DNA of 64,000 nt from Maribacter aestuarii (GTDB lineage: Bacteria; Bacteroidota; Bacteroidia; Flavobacteriales; Flavobacteriaceae), in assembly GCF_027474845.2 (NCBI RefSeq), contig NZ_CP107031.2, positions 2,060,501 to 2,124,500 of the forward strand, given 5' to 3'. This document shows, piece after piece, positions 27,455 to 36,951 of this stretch. Every line of letters starts with the position of its first letter. Within the stretch, counting starts at the first letter, position 1. The translations under genes were made by a program, and so were the position numbers. Under the pieces are notes generated by a model. The model was not told the origin of the DNA. It was given only the letters and a program-made list of their open reading frames with translations, and ran no database searches.

Positions 27455-28903
27455 ATGAATACAAAATATATAGATTTAATAGATCAAACCTATTTTTTTC
27501 CTCAAGAAGAGTTTACACTTAAAGAAGACAATCTTCAGTTTCATGGCATTCCACTTAAAGAATTGGTTGCCGAATACGGTAGTCCTTTAAAGTTTACCTA
27601 TTTGCCAAAAATCTCTGAAAATATTAAAAGGGCAAAAAATTGGTTTGCAAATGCTATTGAAAAGAATGATTATAAGGGTAAATACAACTATTGCTATTGT
27701 ACTAAAAGCTCCCATTTTCAGCATGTAATGCACGAAGCGTTGAAGAACGATATACATATGGAGACCTCTTCCGCTTTTGACATCAATATTATTGAAAAGC
27801 TAAAGGCCGATGGTAAATTAAAGGATGACGCTTACATCATTTGCAATGGTTTTAAGCGCTCCCAGTATATTGAAAATATTGCGAGGTTGATAAATAACGG
27901 ACATAGAAACTGTATTCCGATTATTGATAACTACGAGGAAATAGACCTTTTGTCCGAAAGTATTAATGATACCTTTAAAATTGGTATACGCATCGCATCT
28001 GAAGAAGAGCCAACTTTTGAATTTTACACCTCCAGATTAGGTATCGGATATAAAAATATTGTCCCGTTTTATGAAAACCAGATAAAGGACAATGATAAGG
28101 TAGAACTAAAAATGCTCCACTTTTTCATTAATACCGGCATCCGGGACAATGCTTACTACTGGAACGAATTGGTGAAATGTTTAAAGGTTTATGTCCGATT
28201 GAAAAAAATATGTCCGTCTTTGGATAGTTTGAATATCGGTGGGGGATTTCCTATTAAGAATTCACTGGCCTTTGAGTACGATTATCAGTATATGATCGAT
28301 GAGATCTTGAATCAAATCAATATTACTTGTTCCGAGGCCGATGTGCCCGTACCTCATATATTTACAGAATTTGGTAGCTTTACCGTAGGTGAAAGCGGTG
28401 GGGCCATTTATGAGATATTGTATCAAAAGCAACAGAACGATAGGGAAAAATGGAATATGATCGATTCTTCCTTTATCACGACCCTACCGGATACTTGGGC
28501 CATCAATAAGCGTTTTATCATGTTGCCCATAAACAGATGGAACGATGAATACGAGCGAGTGCTATTGGGCGGCCTAACGTGCGATAGTGATGACTATTAC
28601 AATAGTGAGCAGAACATGAACGCCATATATTTACCCAAGTATAAAAAAGACAAGCCATTATATATAGGGTTTTTTAATACAGGTGCCTATCAGGAGACTA
28701 TAGGTGGTTACGGTGGTTTACAGCATTGCCTTATTCCGCAGCCAAAGCATATTTTAATAGATAAGGATGCGAATGGTAACATAACGACCCAGCTTTTTAA
28801 CCCACAGCAGAAGGCGGAGGATTTATTAAAGATTCTCGGGTATGGCGAAACAGAAATAAAGAAAGAAAAGAGAGAAAAAGTTAAGGACGGGGTTATAGAC
28901 TGA
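27455..28903 (+). CDS. speA: Arginine decarboxylase (PLP, alanine-racemase fold, short form)
   Basis: This enzyme makes agmatine from arginine, the first step of this polyamine route. At 482 residues it is shorter than the roughly 630-residue E. coli SpeA but normal for Bacteroidota. The fold III PLP-Lys site is in YNYCYCTKSSHFQHV near residue 90. A phosphate-binding glycine loop is in LDSLNIGGGFPIKN, and the C-terminal catalytic Cys region is GGLTCDSDDYY. The HMETSSAFDINIIEKL segment is a typical decarboxylase feature. It is first in a run with agmatinase and a deoxyhypusine-synthase-like gene, which supports the assignment over diaminopimelate decarboxylase. Confidence 0.88.
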   Translation: MNTKYIDLIDQTYFFPQEEFTLKEDNLQFHGIPLKELVAEYGSPLKFTYLPKISENIKRAKNWFANAIEKNDYKGKYNYCYCTKSSHFQHVMHEALKNDIHMETSSAFDINIIEKLKADGKLKDDAYIICNGFKRSQYIENIARLINNGHRNCIPIIDNYEEIDLLSESINDTFKIGIRIASEEEPTFEFYTSRLGIGYKNIVPFYENQIKDNDKVELKMLHFFINTGIRDNAYYWNELVKCLKVYVRLKKICPSLDSLNIGGGFPIKNSLAFEYDYQYMIDEILNQINITCSEADVPVPHIFTEFGSFTVGESGGAIYEILYQKQQNDREKWNMIDSSFITTLPDTWAINKRFIMLPINRWNDEYERVLLGGLTCDSDDYYNSEQNMNAIYLPKYKKDKPLYIGFFNTGAYQETIGGYGGLQHCLIPQPKHILIDKDANGNITTQLFNPQQKAEDLLKILGYGETEIKKEKREKVKDGVID

Positions 28904-28982
28904 TCATACAAATTCCTTCTTTTGGATGCATTTTCCCTAAAAAACCATATATATTTAAACTGAGAAATTAATTTTTATAAAA

Positions 28983-29921
28983 ATGAGCACAAAGAATTAC
29001 GCGGGAATTCCCGATAAATTCGCGCAGTTAGAAACTGCGAAGGTTATTTTAATCCCTGTTCCCTACGACGGCACCAGTACTTGGGGTAAAGGTGCGGACA
29101 AAGGTCCAAGGGCATTTTTGGACGCATCCGAAAATATGGAGCTTTATGACATCGAGACGGATAGTGAGGTTTACGAACAAGGTATTTATTTAGCGGATGC
29201 GATAACGGAGGATAGCTCACCAGAGGCAATGGTCAAAAGTGTGCATAAGGTCACAAAAGACTTTATAAAGCGCAATAAATTTGTAACCCTTCTTGGCGGG
29301 GAACATTCGGTTTCTATCGGGACCATTCGTGCGTTCAATGAGTGTTTTGATAATTTGACCGTGTTGCATATTGATGCCCATGCGGATTTGCGCGAGTCTT
29401 ACGAGGGTACAAAATTCAACCATGCCTGTGCCGTGCATGAGGCAAGCCAGACTACCAATTTGGTCCAAGTTGGTATTCGTTCCATGGATGCTATTGAAAA
29501 GACCTATATGGATGAAGAAAAAACCTTTTTCGCCCATGACATGGCCAATGATGAATATTGGATGGATAAAGTAATTGAAGCCCTAACGGACAATGTTTTC
29601 ATAACTTTTGATTTGGACGCACTTGACCCATCCATTATGCCTTCTACTGGAACCCCTGAACCGGGCGGACTTTTTTGGTACGAGACTTTGGAGTTTTTAA
29701 AGCAGGTATTTGAAGAGAAGAATGTGGTAGGTTTTGATATGGTGGAGCTATGTCCCAATCCAGCCGATAAATCTTCTGACTTCTTGGCTGCCAAATTATA
29801 CTATAAAATGTTGAGCTATAAGTTTATGGGACAGGATGTGGATGATAATTATGATAACACGTATGATATAGAATATAAAGGCGGTTCTACAAATTCAAAA
29901 TTCGAGGATGACGAAGACTAA
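28983..29921 (+). CDS. speB: Agmatinase (ureohydrolase family)
   Basis: A 312-residue binuclear manganese enzyme converting agmatine to putrescine and urea. All metal-ligand motifs are visible: GGEHS (His), HIDAHADLR (Asp-His-Asp) and FDLDALDPS (two Asp). The length is normal. It lies 79 bases after arginine decarboxylase and overlaps the next gene by 14 bases, so the three form one operon. Arginase or formimidoglutamase are possible relatives, but the decarboxylase upstream makes agmatine the expected substrate. An Asp/Glu-rich C-terminal tail (KFEDDED) is extra. Confidence 0.93.
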   Translation: MSTKNYAGIPDKFAQLETAKVILIPVPYDGTSTWGKGADKGPRAFLDASENMELYDIETDSEVYEQGIYLADAITEDSSPEAMVKSVHKVTKDFIKRNKFVTLLGGEHSVSIGTIRAFNECFDNLTVLHIDAHADLRESYEGTKFNHACAVHEASQTTNLVQVGIRSMDAIEKTYMDEEKTFFAHDMANDEYWMDKVIEALTDNVFITFDLDALDPSIMPSTGTPEPGGLFWYETLEFLKQVFEEKNVVGFDMVELCPNPADKSSDFLAAKLYYKMLSYKFMGQDVDDNYDNTYDIEYKGGSTNSKFEDDED

Positions 29922-30886
29922 GGGGGCAATCTCCAATTTTATTGAAAAATACTATTTACACTTTAATGCGGCAGCCCTAGTAGATGCTGCCAAAGGCTAT
30001 GAAGAGCAGCTGAACAATGGCGCCAAAATGTTGGTGTCCTTAGCTGGAGCTATGTCCACCGCAGAATTAGGTAAGATATTCGCCGAAATGATACGTCAGG
30101 ACAAAGTACAGATCATTTCCTGTACCGGGGCTAACTTAGAAGAGGATATAATGAACTTGGTGGCACATTCGCATTACAAAAGAGTACCAAATTATCGAGA
30201 TCTTACGCCTCAAGAAGAGTGGGACTTGTTGGAAAAAGGCTTGAACAGGGTTACGGACACGTGTATTCCGGAGGAAGAGGCTTTCCGTAGAATACAGGAA
30301 CATATCGTAAAAATTTGGAAAGATGCCGAAGCCAAAGGAGAACGGTATCTACCGCACGAGTACATGTACAAACTGTTACTTTCCGGGGTATTGGAGCAAT
30401 ATTACGAAATTGATTTAAAGGATTCTTGGATGTACGCCGCTGCCGAAAAAAATCTCCCAATTATCTGTCCCGGATGGGAAGATAGCACCATGGGTAATAT
30501 TTTTGCCTCGTATGTTTTGAAGGATGAACTTAAGGCCAGTACCATGAAATCGGGTATAGAATATATGACCTTTTTAGCTGATTGGTACACGGACAACTCT
30601 CAAAACGGTATAGGGTTTTTTCAAATTGGTGGAGGAATCGCTGGAGATTTCCCTATTTGTGTAGTTCCTATGTTGTATCAGGATATGGAGCGGACGGATA
30701 CACCTTTCTGGAGTTATTTCTGTCAAATAAGTGATAGTACTACCAGTTACGGTTCCTATTCGGGTGCCGTACCCAATGAAAAAGATTACCTGGGGGAAAT
30801 TGGACATTGATACCCCAAAATATATAATTGAAAGTGATGCGACAATTGTTGCTCCCCTAATTTTTGCTTACCTTTTGGACTTATAA
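29908..30886 (+). CDS. Deoxyhypusine-synthase-like protein (frameshifted near the C-terminus)
   Basis: Deoxyhypusine synthases transfer the aminobutyl group of spermidine; some bacterial relatives act as homospermidine synthases. The body matches the family: LVSLAGAMSTAELGKIFAEM, QIISCTGANLEEDI, LPIICPGWEDSTMGN, NGIGFFQIGGGIAGDFPICV and SDSTTSYGSYSGAVPNEK. In the given sequence the frame ends at 30810 (300 residues). Removing one A from the run of five at 30779-30783 continues the protein through ITWGKLDIDTPKYIIESDAT to a TAA at 30884-30886 (325 residues, normal length). The continuation contains WGK, which aligns with the catalytic lysine of deoxyhypusine synthases. No eIF5A is expected in bacteria, so polyamine synthesis is the likely role. 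Overlaps agmatinase by 14 bases. Confidence 0.85.
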
Positions 30887-30888
30887 AT

Positions 30889-31209
30889 ATGGACAAGAAC
30901 GCACATTTGAAAAGAGTCATCGTAGACTTTAAAAAGCTTACTCCAGAAGTATTGAAACTTTTGGTAGAACGTTATCCCGATGGGTATGATGACCGCAATA
31001 TCATCACCTTTAAGAATGGCCAAGGCGAACGTATTGAAGCCGTTGAGGTACTCACTCAAGACACTAAATACCTGGTTAAGATCAGTGCCAAACTGGAATA
31101 TACCATGGAAAACTACGATGAGGATGACTACGAGGATTTTGAGGACGATGATCCAGAGGCAGTAGTGGAACCCGACCCGGAAGATATGGTGGACGGGGAT
31201 GAAGACTAA
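30889..31209 (+). CDS. Small acidic hypothetical protein in the polyamine operon
   Basis: A 106-residue cytosolic protein starting 2 bases after the restored deoxyhypusine-synthase-like stop, so probably cotranscribed. Residues 1-70 form a small mixed fold (VIVDFKKLTPEVLKLLVERY, NIITFKNGQGERIEAVEV). Residues 75-106 are almost wholly acidic (DEDDYEDFEDDD, DPEDMVDGDED). I recognise no named domain. Its position beside the arginine-decarboxylase/agmatinase/DHS-like genes and its strongly negative tail make a polyamine-binding or charge-buffering role conceivable, but that is speculation. Confidence 0.7.
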   Translation: MDKNAHLKRVIVDFKKLTPEVLKLLVERYPDGYDDRNIITFKNGQGERIEAVEVLTQDTKYLVKISAKLEYTMENYDEDDYEDFEDDDPEAVVEPDPEDMVDGDED

Positions 31210-31298
31210 ATTTTACCGCGCCCTGGCATTTCTAAATCTACTTTAAACTTATTCCATCCCTTTAGGTGAACTGGTGCGTATTGTTCGTTGCCTTTCAT
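31206..31298 (-). CDS. Candidate 30-residue microprotein antisense to the gene order
   Basis: In the 121-base gap before the GNAT-nitrilase gene, the minus strand holds ATG 31298 to TAG 31206-31208. The peptide begins MKGNEQYAPVHLKGWNKF and ends EMPGRGKI. Composition and codon use look like real protein, and the stop overlaps the stop of the acidic protein. It is too short for confident calling; I recognise no family and no promoter. It may be chance. Confidence 0.25.
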   Translation of the reverse strand: MKGNEQYAPVHLKGWNKFKVDLEMPGRGKI

Positions 31299-31330
31299 AA
31301 CCAACTTAATGCTATCATACTATTTCAAAA

Positions 31331-32857
31331 ATGAAAATAGAAGAAATTGAAAATATTGAATTAAAGTTCTTGAGTCTTGATGATTATCAAGAACTTAAAA
31401 TTGCCATGCTCGCCGCGTATATTAATATGCCCTGGGCTTATTGGAAGGAGGAGCATATCAAATCACTCATAGAAAAATTCCCGGAAGGCCAGGTCGTTAT
31501 AAAAATAAACGGACAATTGGCAGGTGTTGCCCTATCAATAATCGTAGACTATGATGCTTATGATGATGAACATACCTACGAGCAGATTACCGGTAATTAT
31601 TCCTTTAACACTCATAATAACGATGGGGATGTTCTCTACGGTATAGAAGTCTTTATCAAGCCACAGTTTCGTGGGCTACGATTGGGACGTAGATTGTACG
31701 ATTATCGTAAAGAGCTCTGCGAAAAACTGAACCTGAAAAGTATAGTTTTTGGGGGACGCATGCCCAATTATCACGAATATGCAGATGAACTAACTCCAAA
31801 AGAGTACATTGCCAAAGTACGCCGCAAAGAAATTCAGGACCCTGTATTAAACTTTCAGATCAGTAACGATTTTCACCCTGCCAAAGTCATGAAGGGCTAT
31901 CTGGAAGGCGATGCGGAATCGAATGATTTTGCGATTTTGATGGAGTGGGACAATATTTATTACCAAAAACCATCTAAAAAAGCGGCCACCAAAAAAACGA
32001 TAATCCGTCTGGGTTTGATTCAATGGCAAATGCGGCCCTATAAGGATTTAGATGAACTGTTACAGCAAGCGGAGTATTTTGTAGATGCGGTAAGTGGTTA
32101 CCGATCGGATTTTGCACTCTTCCCTGAATTTTTTAATGCTCCCTTAATGGCTAAGGACAATCATTTGTCCACGCCAGATGCAATTCGGGAACTGGCAAAA
32201 CATACGGAAGCCATCGTTCAAAAATTTTCGGAATTTTCCATATCCTACAACATCAATATCATCACCGGGAGTATGCCGGAAATGATTGAGGGACGGCTTT
32301 ATAACGTTGGCTACCTGTGTAGAAGGGATGGGAGTATGGAGCGTTATGAAAAATTACATGTTACTCCGGACGAAGCTAAAGTATGGGGAATGCAGGGCGG
32401 ACATCAGTTAAAAGCTTTTGATACCGACTGCGGTAAAATCGGAATCCTCATCTGTTATGATTCTGAATTTCCGGAATTGAGTCGAATTTTGGCAGACGAA
32501 GGAATGGATATTCTTTTTATTCCATTTTTGACTGATACACAGAACGGCTATTCCAGAGTGCGGAACTGTGCTCAGGCAAGAGCCATAGAGAACGAGTGTT
32601 ATGTGGCCATTGCTGGGAGTGTTGGAAATTTACCTAACGTCCAGAACATGGATATCCAATTTGCACAATCCATGGTATTTACACCTTGTGATTTTTCGTT
32701 TCCGACAAATGGTATAAAAGCGGAAGCTACACCCAACACAGAGATGATTTTAATTGCCGATGTGGATATCGATTTGCTACGGGAGTTGAACCAATTCGGT
32801 GCCGTGCGGAATCTAAAGGATAGGCGTACCGATATTTTTGAACTTAGAAAAAGATAA
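31331..32857 (+). CDS. Bifunctional GNAT acetyltransferase / carbon-nitrogen hydrolase
   Basis: A 508-residue two-domain fusion. Residues about 1-215 are a GNAT fold: the acetyl-CoA loop is in [20 protein letters not shown] near residue 120. Residues about 225-508 are a nitrilase-superfamily amidase with its Glu-Lys-Cys triad visible as [13 protein letters not shown] (Glu), [12 protein letters not shown] (Lys) and [13 protein letters not shown] (Cys). The same fusion is widespread in Bacteroidota and Proteobacteria, with unknown substrate; it may acetylate an amine and hydrolyse an amide bond. It lies 121 bases after the polyamine genes and 5 bases before the RimK-type gene. Proximity to polyamine genes hints at amine metabolism. 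Confidence 0.9.
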   Translation: MKIEEIENIELKFLSLDDYQELKIAMLAAYINMPWAYWKEEHIKSLIEKFPEGQVVIKINGQLAGVALSIIVDYDAYDDEHTYEQITGNYSFNTHNNDGDVLYGIEVFIKPQFRGLRLGRRLYDYRKELCEKLNLKSIVFGGRMPNYHEYADELTPKEYIAKVRRKEIQDPVLNFQISNDFHPAKVMKGYLEGDAESNDFAILMEWDNIYYQKPSKKAATKKTIIRLGLIQWQMRPYKDLDELLQQAEYFVDAVSGYRSDFALFPEFFNAPLMAKDNHLSTPDAIRELAKHTEAIVQKFSEFSISYNINIITGSMPEMIEGRLYNVGYLCRRDGSMERYEKLHVTPDEAKVWGMQGGHQLKAFDTDCGKIGILICYDSEFPELSRILADEGMDILFIPFLTDTQNGYSRVRNCAQARAIENECYVAIAGSVGNLPNVQNMDIQFAQSMVFTPCDFSFPTNGIKAEATPNTEMILIADVDIDLLRELNQFGAVRNLKDRRTDIFELRKR

Positions 32858-32862
32858 AGGAT

Positions 32863-34233
32863 TTGGATTTAAAGATTATAGGGAGTGAAGAATGGTGTGT
32901 CTTTGAGGAATTAGGCATTCCTGCCATTAAAGCGCGTGTAGATTCCGGGGCAAAAACCTCATCTATTCAGGCAACTAATCTTAAAGTATTCAACAAAGGA
33001 GCTAAGGAATGGGTAAAATTTGAAGTTAATCCTTTACCGGAAAATAGAAGTATCGGAATTTCCTGTGAAGCGCAGCTGGTAGACCGCCGTATGGTTAAAA
33101 GCTCATCCGGCATTTCTGAAGAACGATTAGTGGTAAAGACCCCGGTGACCATAGGTGATCATACTTTTGATATAGAGCTGACCTTGGCCAACCGGGATAC
33201 AATGGAGTTCCGCATGCTTTTAGGGCGTGAAGCACTTAACGAACGGTTTATTGTAAATCCGGCAATCAACTATGCCGTGCAGGAATTTGTTGAAGAGGAG
33301 ATTGAAGAGAAGTACCAACCTTATTTTAAGGAAAAAACAGGCCTGAAAATTGGGCTATTAGCTAGCAATCCTAATTTATACAGTAACAAACGCATTATGG
33401 AAGCGGCAGAGGCCAGGGGGCATGAAATCGTTTTTTTGAACGTTGAACTGGCGTACATGAAACTAGATGCTCGTTCCCCAGAAATACGCTACCGTGGTGG
33501 AAATATCTTAAAGGATTTCGATGCTGTAATACCGCGTATAAAACCATCGGTTACCTTTTATGGATGTGCCCTTATACGTCAGTTCAAGAACTTGGGGGTT
33601 TACTGTCAAAATTCAGCGGAATCCATAACCCAATCCAGGGACAAACTTTTTGCGTCGCAGCTCTTTTCCAATTATGACATTCATATCCCGATTACCGGAT
33701 TTGCCAAGTCACCTATGGATACTAAAGACTTGATAAAAATGGTTAATGGCGCCCCGTTGATCATAAAGCTACTGGAAAGCACACAAGGTAAAGGTGTGGT
33801 TTTAGCGGAGACCAATAAGGCGGCAGAAAGTGTTATCAACGCCTTTAAAAGTGTTAATACAAATATTTTGGTACAGGAATTCATAAAAGAAGCCAACGGG
33901 CAGGATATCCGCTGCTTTGTGGTCAATGGGAAGGTTGTTGCCTCAATGCAGCGCCAAGCGGCAAAGGGAGAATTTAGGGCCAACATTCATCAAGGAGGAA
34001 AAGCCTCTAGGATAAAAATTACGACGGAGGAACGTAAATTGGCACAAAAGGCTGCCAAAGTCCTGAACTTGGCCGTGGCTGGCGTGGACATTATCCGTTC
34101 CAATAAAGGACCTTTGTTATTAGAAGTCAATTCCTCTCCTGGTCTGGAAGGTATTGAAAATGCTACGGGAAAAGATATTGCCAATGAAATGATCCTGGCC
34201 ATAGAGAAAAAATTGAAGTTTACTCAGGGATAG
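32863..34233 (+). CDS. Retropepsin-like (RimB/Zn-protease) domain fused to RimK-type ATP-grasp ligase
   Basis: 456 residues. The N-terminal about 150 residues match the ATP-dependent zinc protease / retropepsin-like family (PF05618): [20 protein letters not shown] carries the Asp-Ser-Gly motif, and [16 protein letters not shown] the second signature. Residues about 165-456 are a RimK-like ATP-grasp: [32 protein letters not shown], and metal-binding [15 protein letters not shown]. RimK adds glutamates to ribosomal protein S6 or to small acceptors; the protease-type domain is usually a separate neighbouring gene. The start is a TTG at 32863, as no ATG precedes the conserved [15 protein letters not shown] segment. 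Likely an operon with the GNAT-nitrilase. Confidence 0.87.
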   Translation: MDLKIIGSEEWCVFEELGIPAIKARVDSGAKTSSIQATNLKVFNKGAKEWVKFEVNPLPENRSIGISCEAQLVDRRMVKSSSGISEERLVVKTPVTIGDHTFDIELTLANRDTMEFRMLLGREALNERFIVNPAINYAVQEFVEEEIEEKYQPYFKEKTGLKIGLLASNPNLYSNKRIMEAAEARGHEIVFLNVELAYMKLDARSPEIRYRGGNILKDFDAVIPRIKPSVTFYGCALIRQFKNLGVYCQNSAESITQSRDKLFASQLFSNYDIHIPITGFAKSPMDTKDLIKMVNGAPLIIKLLESTQGKGVVLAETNKAAESVINAFKSVNTNILVQEFIKEANGQDIRCFVVNGKVVASMQRQAAKGEFRANIHQGGKASRIKITTEERKLAQKAAKVLNLAVAGVDIIRSNKGPLLLEVNSSPGLEGIENATGKDIANEMILAIEKKLKFTQG

Positions 34234-34310
34234 TTCCTCGTTTATCATCAGGCCCAAAATAGTAGATATCTACAAATAATCCCTTTATCCATAGGAAATA
34301 TGAATATGTT

Positions 34311-34874
34311 ATGAAGAATTCTTTGGTTGTATTGATAATAGGACTAACGTCAACGCTCGTCGGAGCGCAATTCATCAAAAACGAATCTATTAACGCACAA
34401 ATAGGATTTGGATTGAGTTCCCCTTATAATAGTGTGGATGAAATTGTCGATGACGGTTTGTTCCTTCAAGGTGAATATGTTCTAGGAATCGCTTCCTGGT
34501 TTGAACTGAGACCCTATGCTGGTATGATTTTAACAAGTTCCAATGGAGATGATATTAATGGTAATCCAACCGTGGAAAAGGCAGAAACCAAAGCTTTTTT
34601 AATTGGAGGGAAAGGAAGAATTAGTGCTCCAATTCCTTGGGTTGCCCCGTATGTGGAGATTGGAATTGGTGCATCGATTGGAAAATTTGAAACCTTTACG
34701 GCGTTTGATGACATTAATAAAAGTGGATTTATTTACCACATACCATTTGCCTTCGGATTGGAAGTAGGACGAAAAAATAATATTGATTTGGGTTTGGCTT
34801 ACTATTTTCAACCGAGTGTCCAACAATATGCCGGAGCATTTGCATTAGGCATTTCAATTCCTATAAAAGGATAG
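34311..34874 (+). CDS. Outer-membrane beta-barrel-like protein, hypothetical
   Basis: 187 residues with a signal peptide (KNSLVVLIIGLTSTLVGAQ). The rest alternates short amphipathic strands, many starting or ending with aromatic residues: INAQIGFGLSSPYNS, FLQGEYVLGIASWFELRPYAG, APYVEIGIGASIGKFETF, FIYHIPFAFGLEVG and IDLGLAYYFQPS, finishing GAFALGISIPIKG. This is the pattern of a small 8-strand outer-membrane barrel. Function unknown. Not clearly linked to the RimK gene 78 bases upstream; the convergent SDR gene follows. Confidence 0.65.
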   Translation: MKNSLVVLIIGLTSTLVGAQFIKNESINAQIGFGLSSPYNSVDEIVDDGLFLQGEYVLGIASWFELRPYAGMILTSSNGDDINGNPTVEKAETKAFLIGGKGRISAPIPWVAPYVEIGIGASIGKFETFTAFDDINKSGFIYHIPFAFGLEVGRKNNIDLGLAYYFQPSVQQYAGAFALGISIPIKG

Positions 34875-34955
34875 ATAAGATGACATGGCGTCATATTTCC
34901 TGCAAAATGCCCGATTCCAATAAAGCTAGATTGAATCTAACTATATAATTTAACC

Positions 34956-35896
34956 TTAGCCTTTCAAATTTTTCAACATCTCTTTTGTAGTTTCCCTCAA
35001 ATCGTATTCAGCTTTCCAGTTCCAGTCTTCTTGGGCGTTAGAGTCGTCTATACTACTGGGCCATGAGTCTGCAATTTTTTGTCTAAAATCAGGTTCGTAC
35101 GAAATTTTGAAATCTGGAATATTTCTGCTAATCTCTTCTGCGATGTCTTTTGGTGTAAAACTCATCCCGGAAAGGTTATAAGAAGAGCGCACTTTTATGT
35201 CATCTGCACGGGATTCCATAATCTGTAGGGTAGCCCTAATGGCATCATCCATAAACATCATCGGCAAGGCCGTATCTTCTTTTAAAAAACAGGTATAGGA
35301 GGTCTTGGACAAGGCCTTGTGGTAGATTTCAACTGCATAATCGGTAGTGCCACCTCCTGGCATGGTTTTCCAACTGATCAAACCGGGATAACGGATGCTT
35401 CTGACATCTACTCCAAACTTGTTATGGTAATATTCACACCAGCGCTCTCCGGACTGTTTACTTATGCCGTAGACGGTGCTGGGTTCCATAATAGTGTTTT
35501 GTGGCGTATTTTCCTTGGGCGTATTGGGGCCAAAAACCGCAATACTAGATGGCCAAAAAATCTTATCTATTTTCTTTTCTTTTCCTAGGTTAAGAACATT
35601 AAAAGGGAGTTCATGTTTAGGTTCCAAGCCCGCATGGGAAATTTTTCCGCTGTAGCACTTAGCATGGCCGCCATTAAATATACCTCGTTAATTTCATAAT
35701 AGGCTACCACCTCCTCCAGCGCATCATAATCGGTCGCGTCCAAAATTTCAAAAGGTCCCGAGGCCATCATTTCCTCACTTCCTTCCCGGATATCGCTTGC
35801 GATGACATTATTAGATCCGTATTTCTCTCGCAAGGCAAAGGTTAGCTCTGTACCTATTTGTCCACACGCTCCAATAATCAAAATATATTTCTCCAT
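34956..35896 (-). CDS. NAD-dependent SDR dehydrogenase, L-threonine 3-dehydrogenase-like (frameshifted)
   Basis: The N-terminal frame from ATG 35896 carries the Rossmann motif IIGACGQIGTELTFALREKY and runs into NLNMNSL before a TAG. The following frame continues FNVLNLGKEKKIDKIFWPSS, then STVYGISKQSGERW (active-site YxxxK), IRYPGLISWKTMPGGGTTDY and PMMFMDDAIRATL. One extra base in the run of four A at 35601-35604 restores 313 residues, the length of SDR-type threonine dehydrogenases. These oxidise L-threonine to 2-amino-3-ketobutyrate; the PGGGTTDYAVEIYH segment supports that over a sugar epimerase. As written the gene is split in two overlapping frames. A sequencing error is likely. Confidence 0.82.
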
Positions 35897-35960
35897 TAAA
35901 AAGAAGTTAAATGAATTCTGCCATAAAGATACCCTTTCCTAAAATTTGTACATTCGCCAC

Positions 35961-36461
35961 ATGTCAAAAATGTTTGTTTTTCTGATGCTATCACTGCTTT
36001 TAATGGCCTGCAAAGATACACCGGCTGCTACTGCGGATTCGCAGGGTATAGGTTGGACATTGGACTCGAGTGAATTGCCTAGAAAAAGTGCGGTGAACGG
36101 CAAAGCTGCTGCAATTCTTAATAAATGGAAGGAGTTCAGTATGTTCGAAACAACGTTCGACCGATTATACACGAGTGAGAATAGGGAAGATTTAATATTG
36201 GTTACGGAGGATTTGGTGGAAAAACAAAAAGTGCTGGAAGCATCCGTATATCCTTCGGAGTTTGATATCCCGCAAATAAAGGGAAGGCAAAAAGTCTTGA
36301 AGACCTACATTTTAAAAACAAAGGGAGATTTAGAATATCGTCTAAATCCAGAGGACTCCTTAAAGGAGGTGATACAGGCATTTAATGCTTTAAGGGAACA
36401 ATTTAACGTAGTGGTAAACAATACTTTGCCAGAGGACCTAATCAAAAATGAGAAAAGCTAA
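35961..36461 (+). CDS. Hypothetical lipoprotein
   Basis: 166 residues from ATG 35961. A longer frame begins at a TTG 15 bases earlier but adds only five residues before the signal peptide. Signal MSKMFVFLMLSLLLMAC gives a lipobox LMAC with Cys at residue 17. The rest is helical and charged, with VNGKAAAILNKWKEFSMFET and LVTEDLVEKQKVLEASVYPS. No recognised domain. It overlaps the next gene by 14 bases, so the pair is probably cotranscribed. Confidence 0.7.
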   Translation: MSKMFVFLMLSLLLMACKDTPAATADSQGIGWTLDSSELPRKSAVNGKAAAILNKWKEFSMFETTFDRLYTSENREDLILVTEDLVEKQKVLEASVYPSEFDIPQIKGRQKVLKTYILKTKGDLEYRLNPEDSLKEVIQAFNALREQFNVVVNNTLPEDLIKNEKS

Positions 36462-36951
36462 ATTTTTACTGTTATTTTGGAGCATAGCTTGCATTGCACA
36501 GGAGCAACCGCAACAAGAAATTAATGCGGTATTAGACACTTGGCACAACGCTGCGGCCGAAGCAAACTTTGATACCTATTTTAGTTTGATGTCGGACGAT
36601 GCGGTCTTCATTGGAACGGACGCCACGGAAAACTGGGACCTAACCGAGTTCAAAGCCTATTCCAAGCCACATTTTGATAAGGGTAAGGCCTGGAATTTCA
36701 CTCTGGTGGAGCGCAATGTTTATGTAAATACTTCCGAAAATTTTGCTTGGTTCGATGAGCTACTGAATACGCAAATGAAGATTTGTCGTGGCTCTGGCAT
36801 ACTCAAAAAAGTAGATGGAAAATGGAAAATTGGGCATTATGTGCTGTCCATAGCCGTACCCAATGAACATGTTTCGGAACTTATCGAGATTAAAAAGGAA
36901 AGGGACAATATCCTTCTGGAAAATCTAAATCATAAAAAAACGGGCAATTAG
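36448..36951 (+). CDS. SnoaL/NTF2-like domain protein, exported
   Basis: 167 residues with a short signal peptide (AKFLLLFWSIACIAQ). A single NTF2/SnoaL-like fold (nuclear transport factor 2 family) follows: AVLDTWHNAAAEANFDTYFS, LMSDDAVFIGTDATENW, KPHFDKGKAW, NTQMKICRGSGILKKVDGKW. Such folds are small-molecule binding or isomerase scaffolds; activity cannot be inferred. Overlaps the upstream lipoprotein by 14 bases. Its stop codon at 36949-36951 lies inside the hairpin of the terminator. Confidence 0.82.
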   Translation: MRKAKFLLLFWSIACIAQEQPQQEINAVLDTWHNAAAEANFDTYFSLMSDDAVFIGTDATENWDLTEFKAYSKPHFDKGKAWNFTLVERNVYVNTSENFAWFDELLNTQMKICRGSGILKKVDGKWKIGHYVLSIAVPNEHVSELIEIKKERDNILLENLNHKKTGN

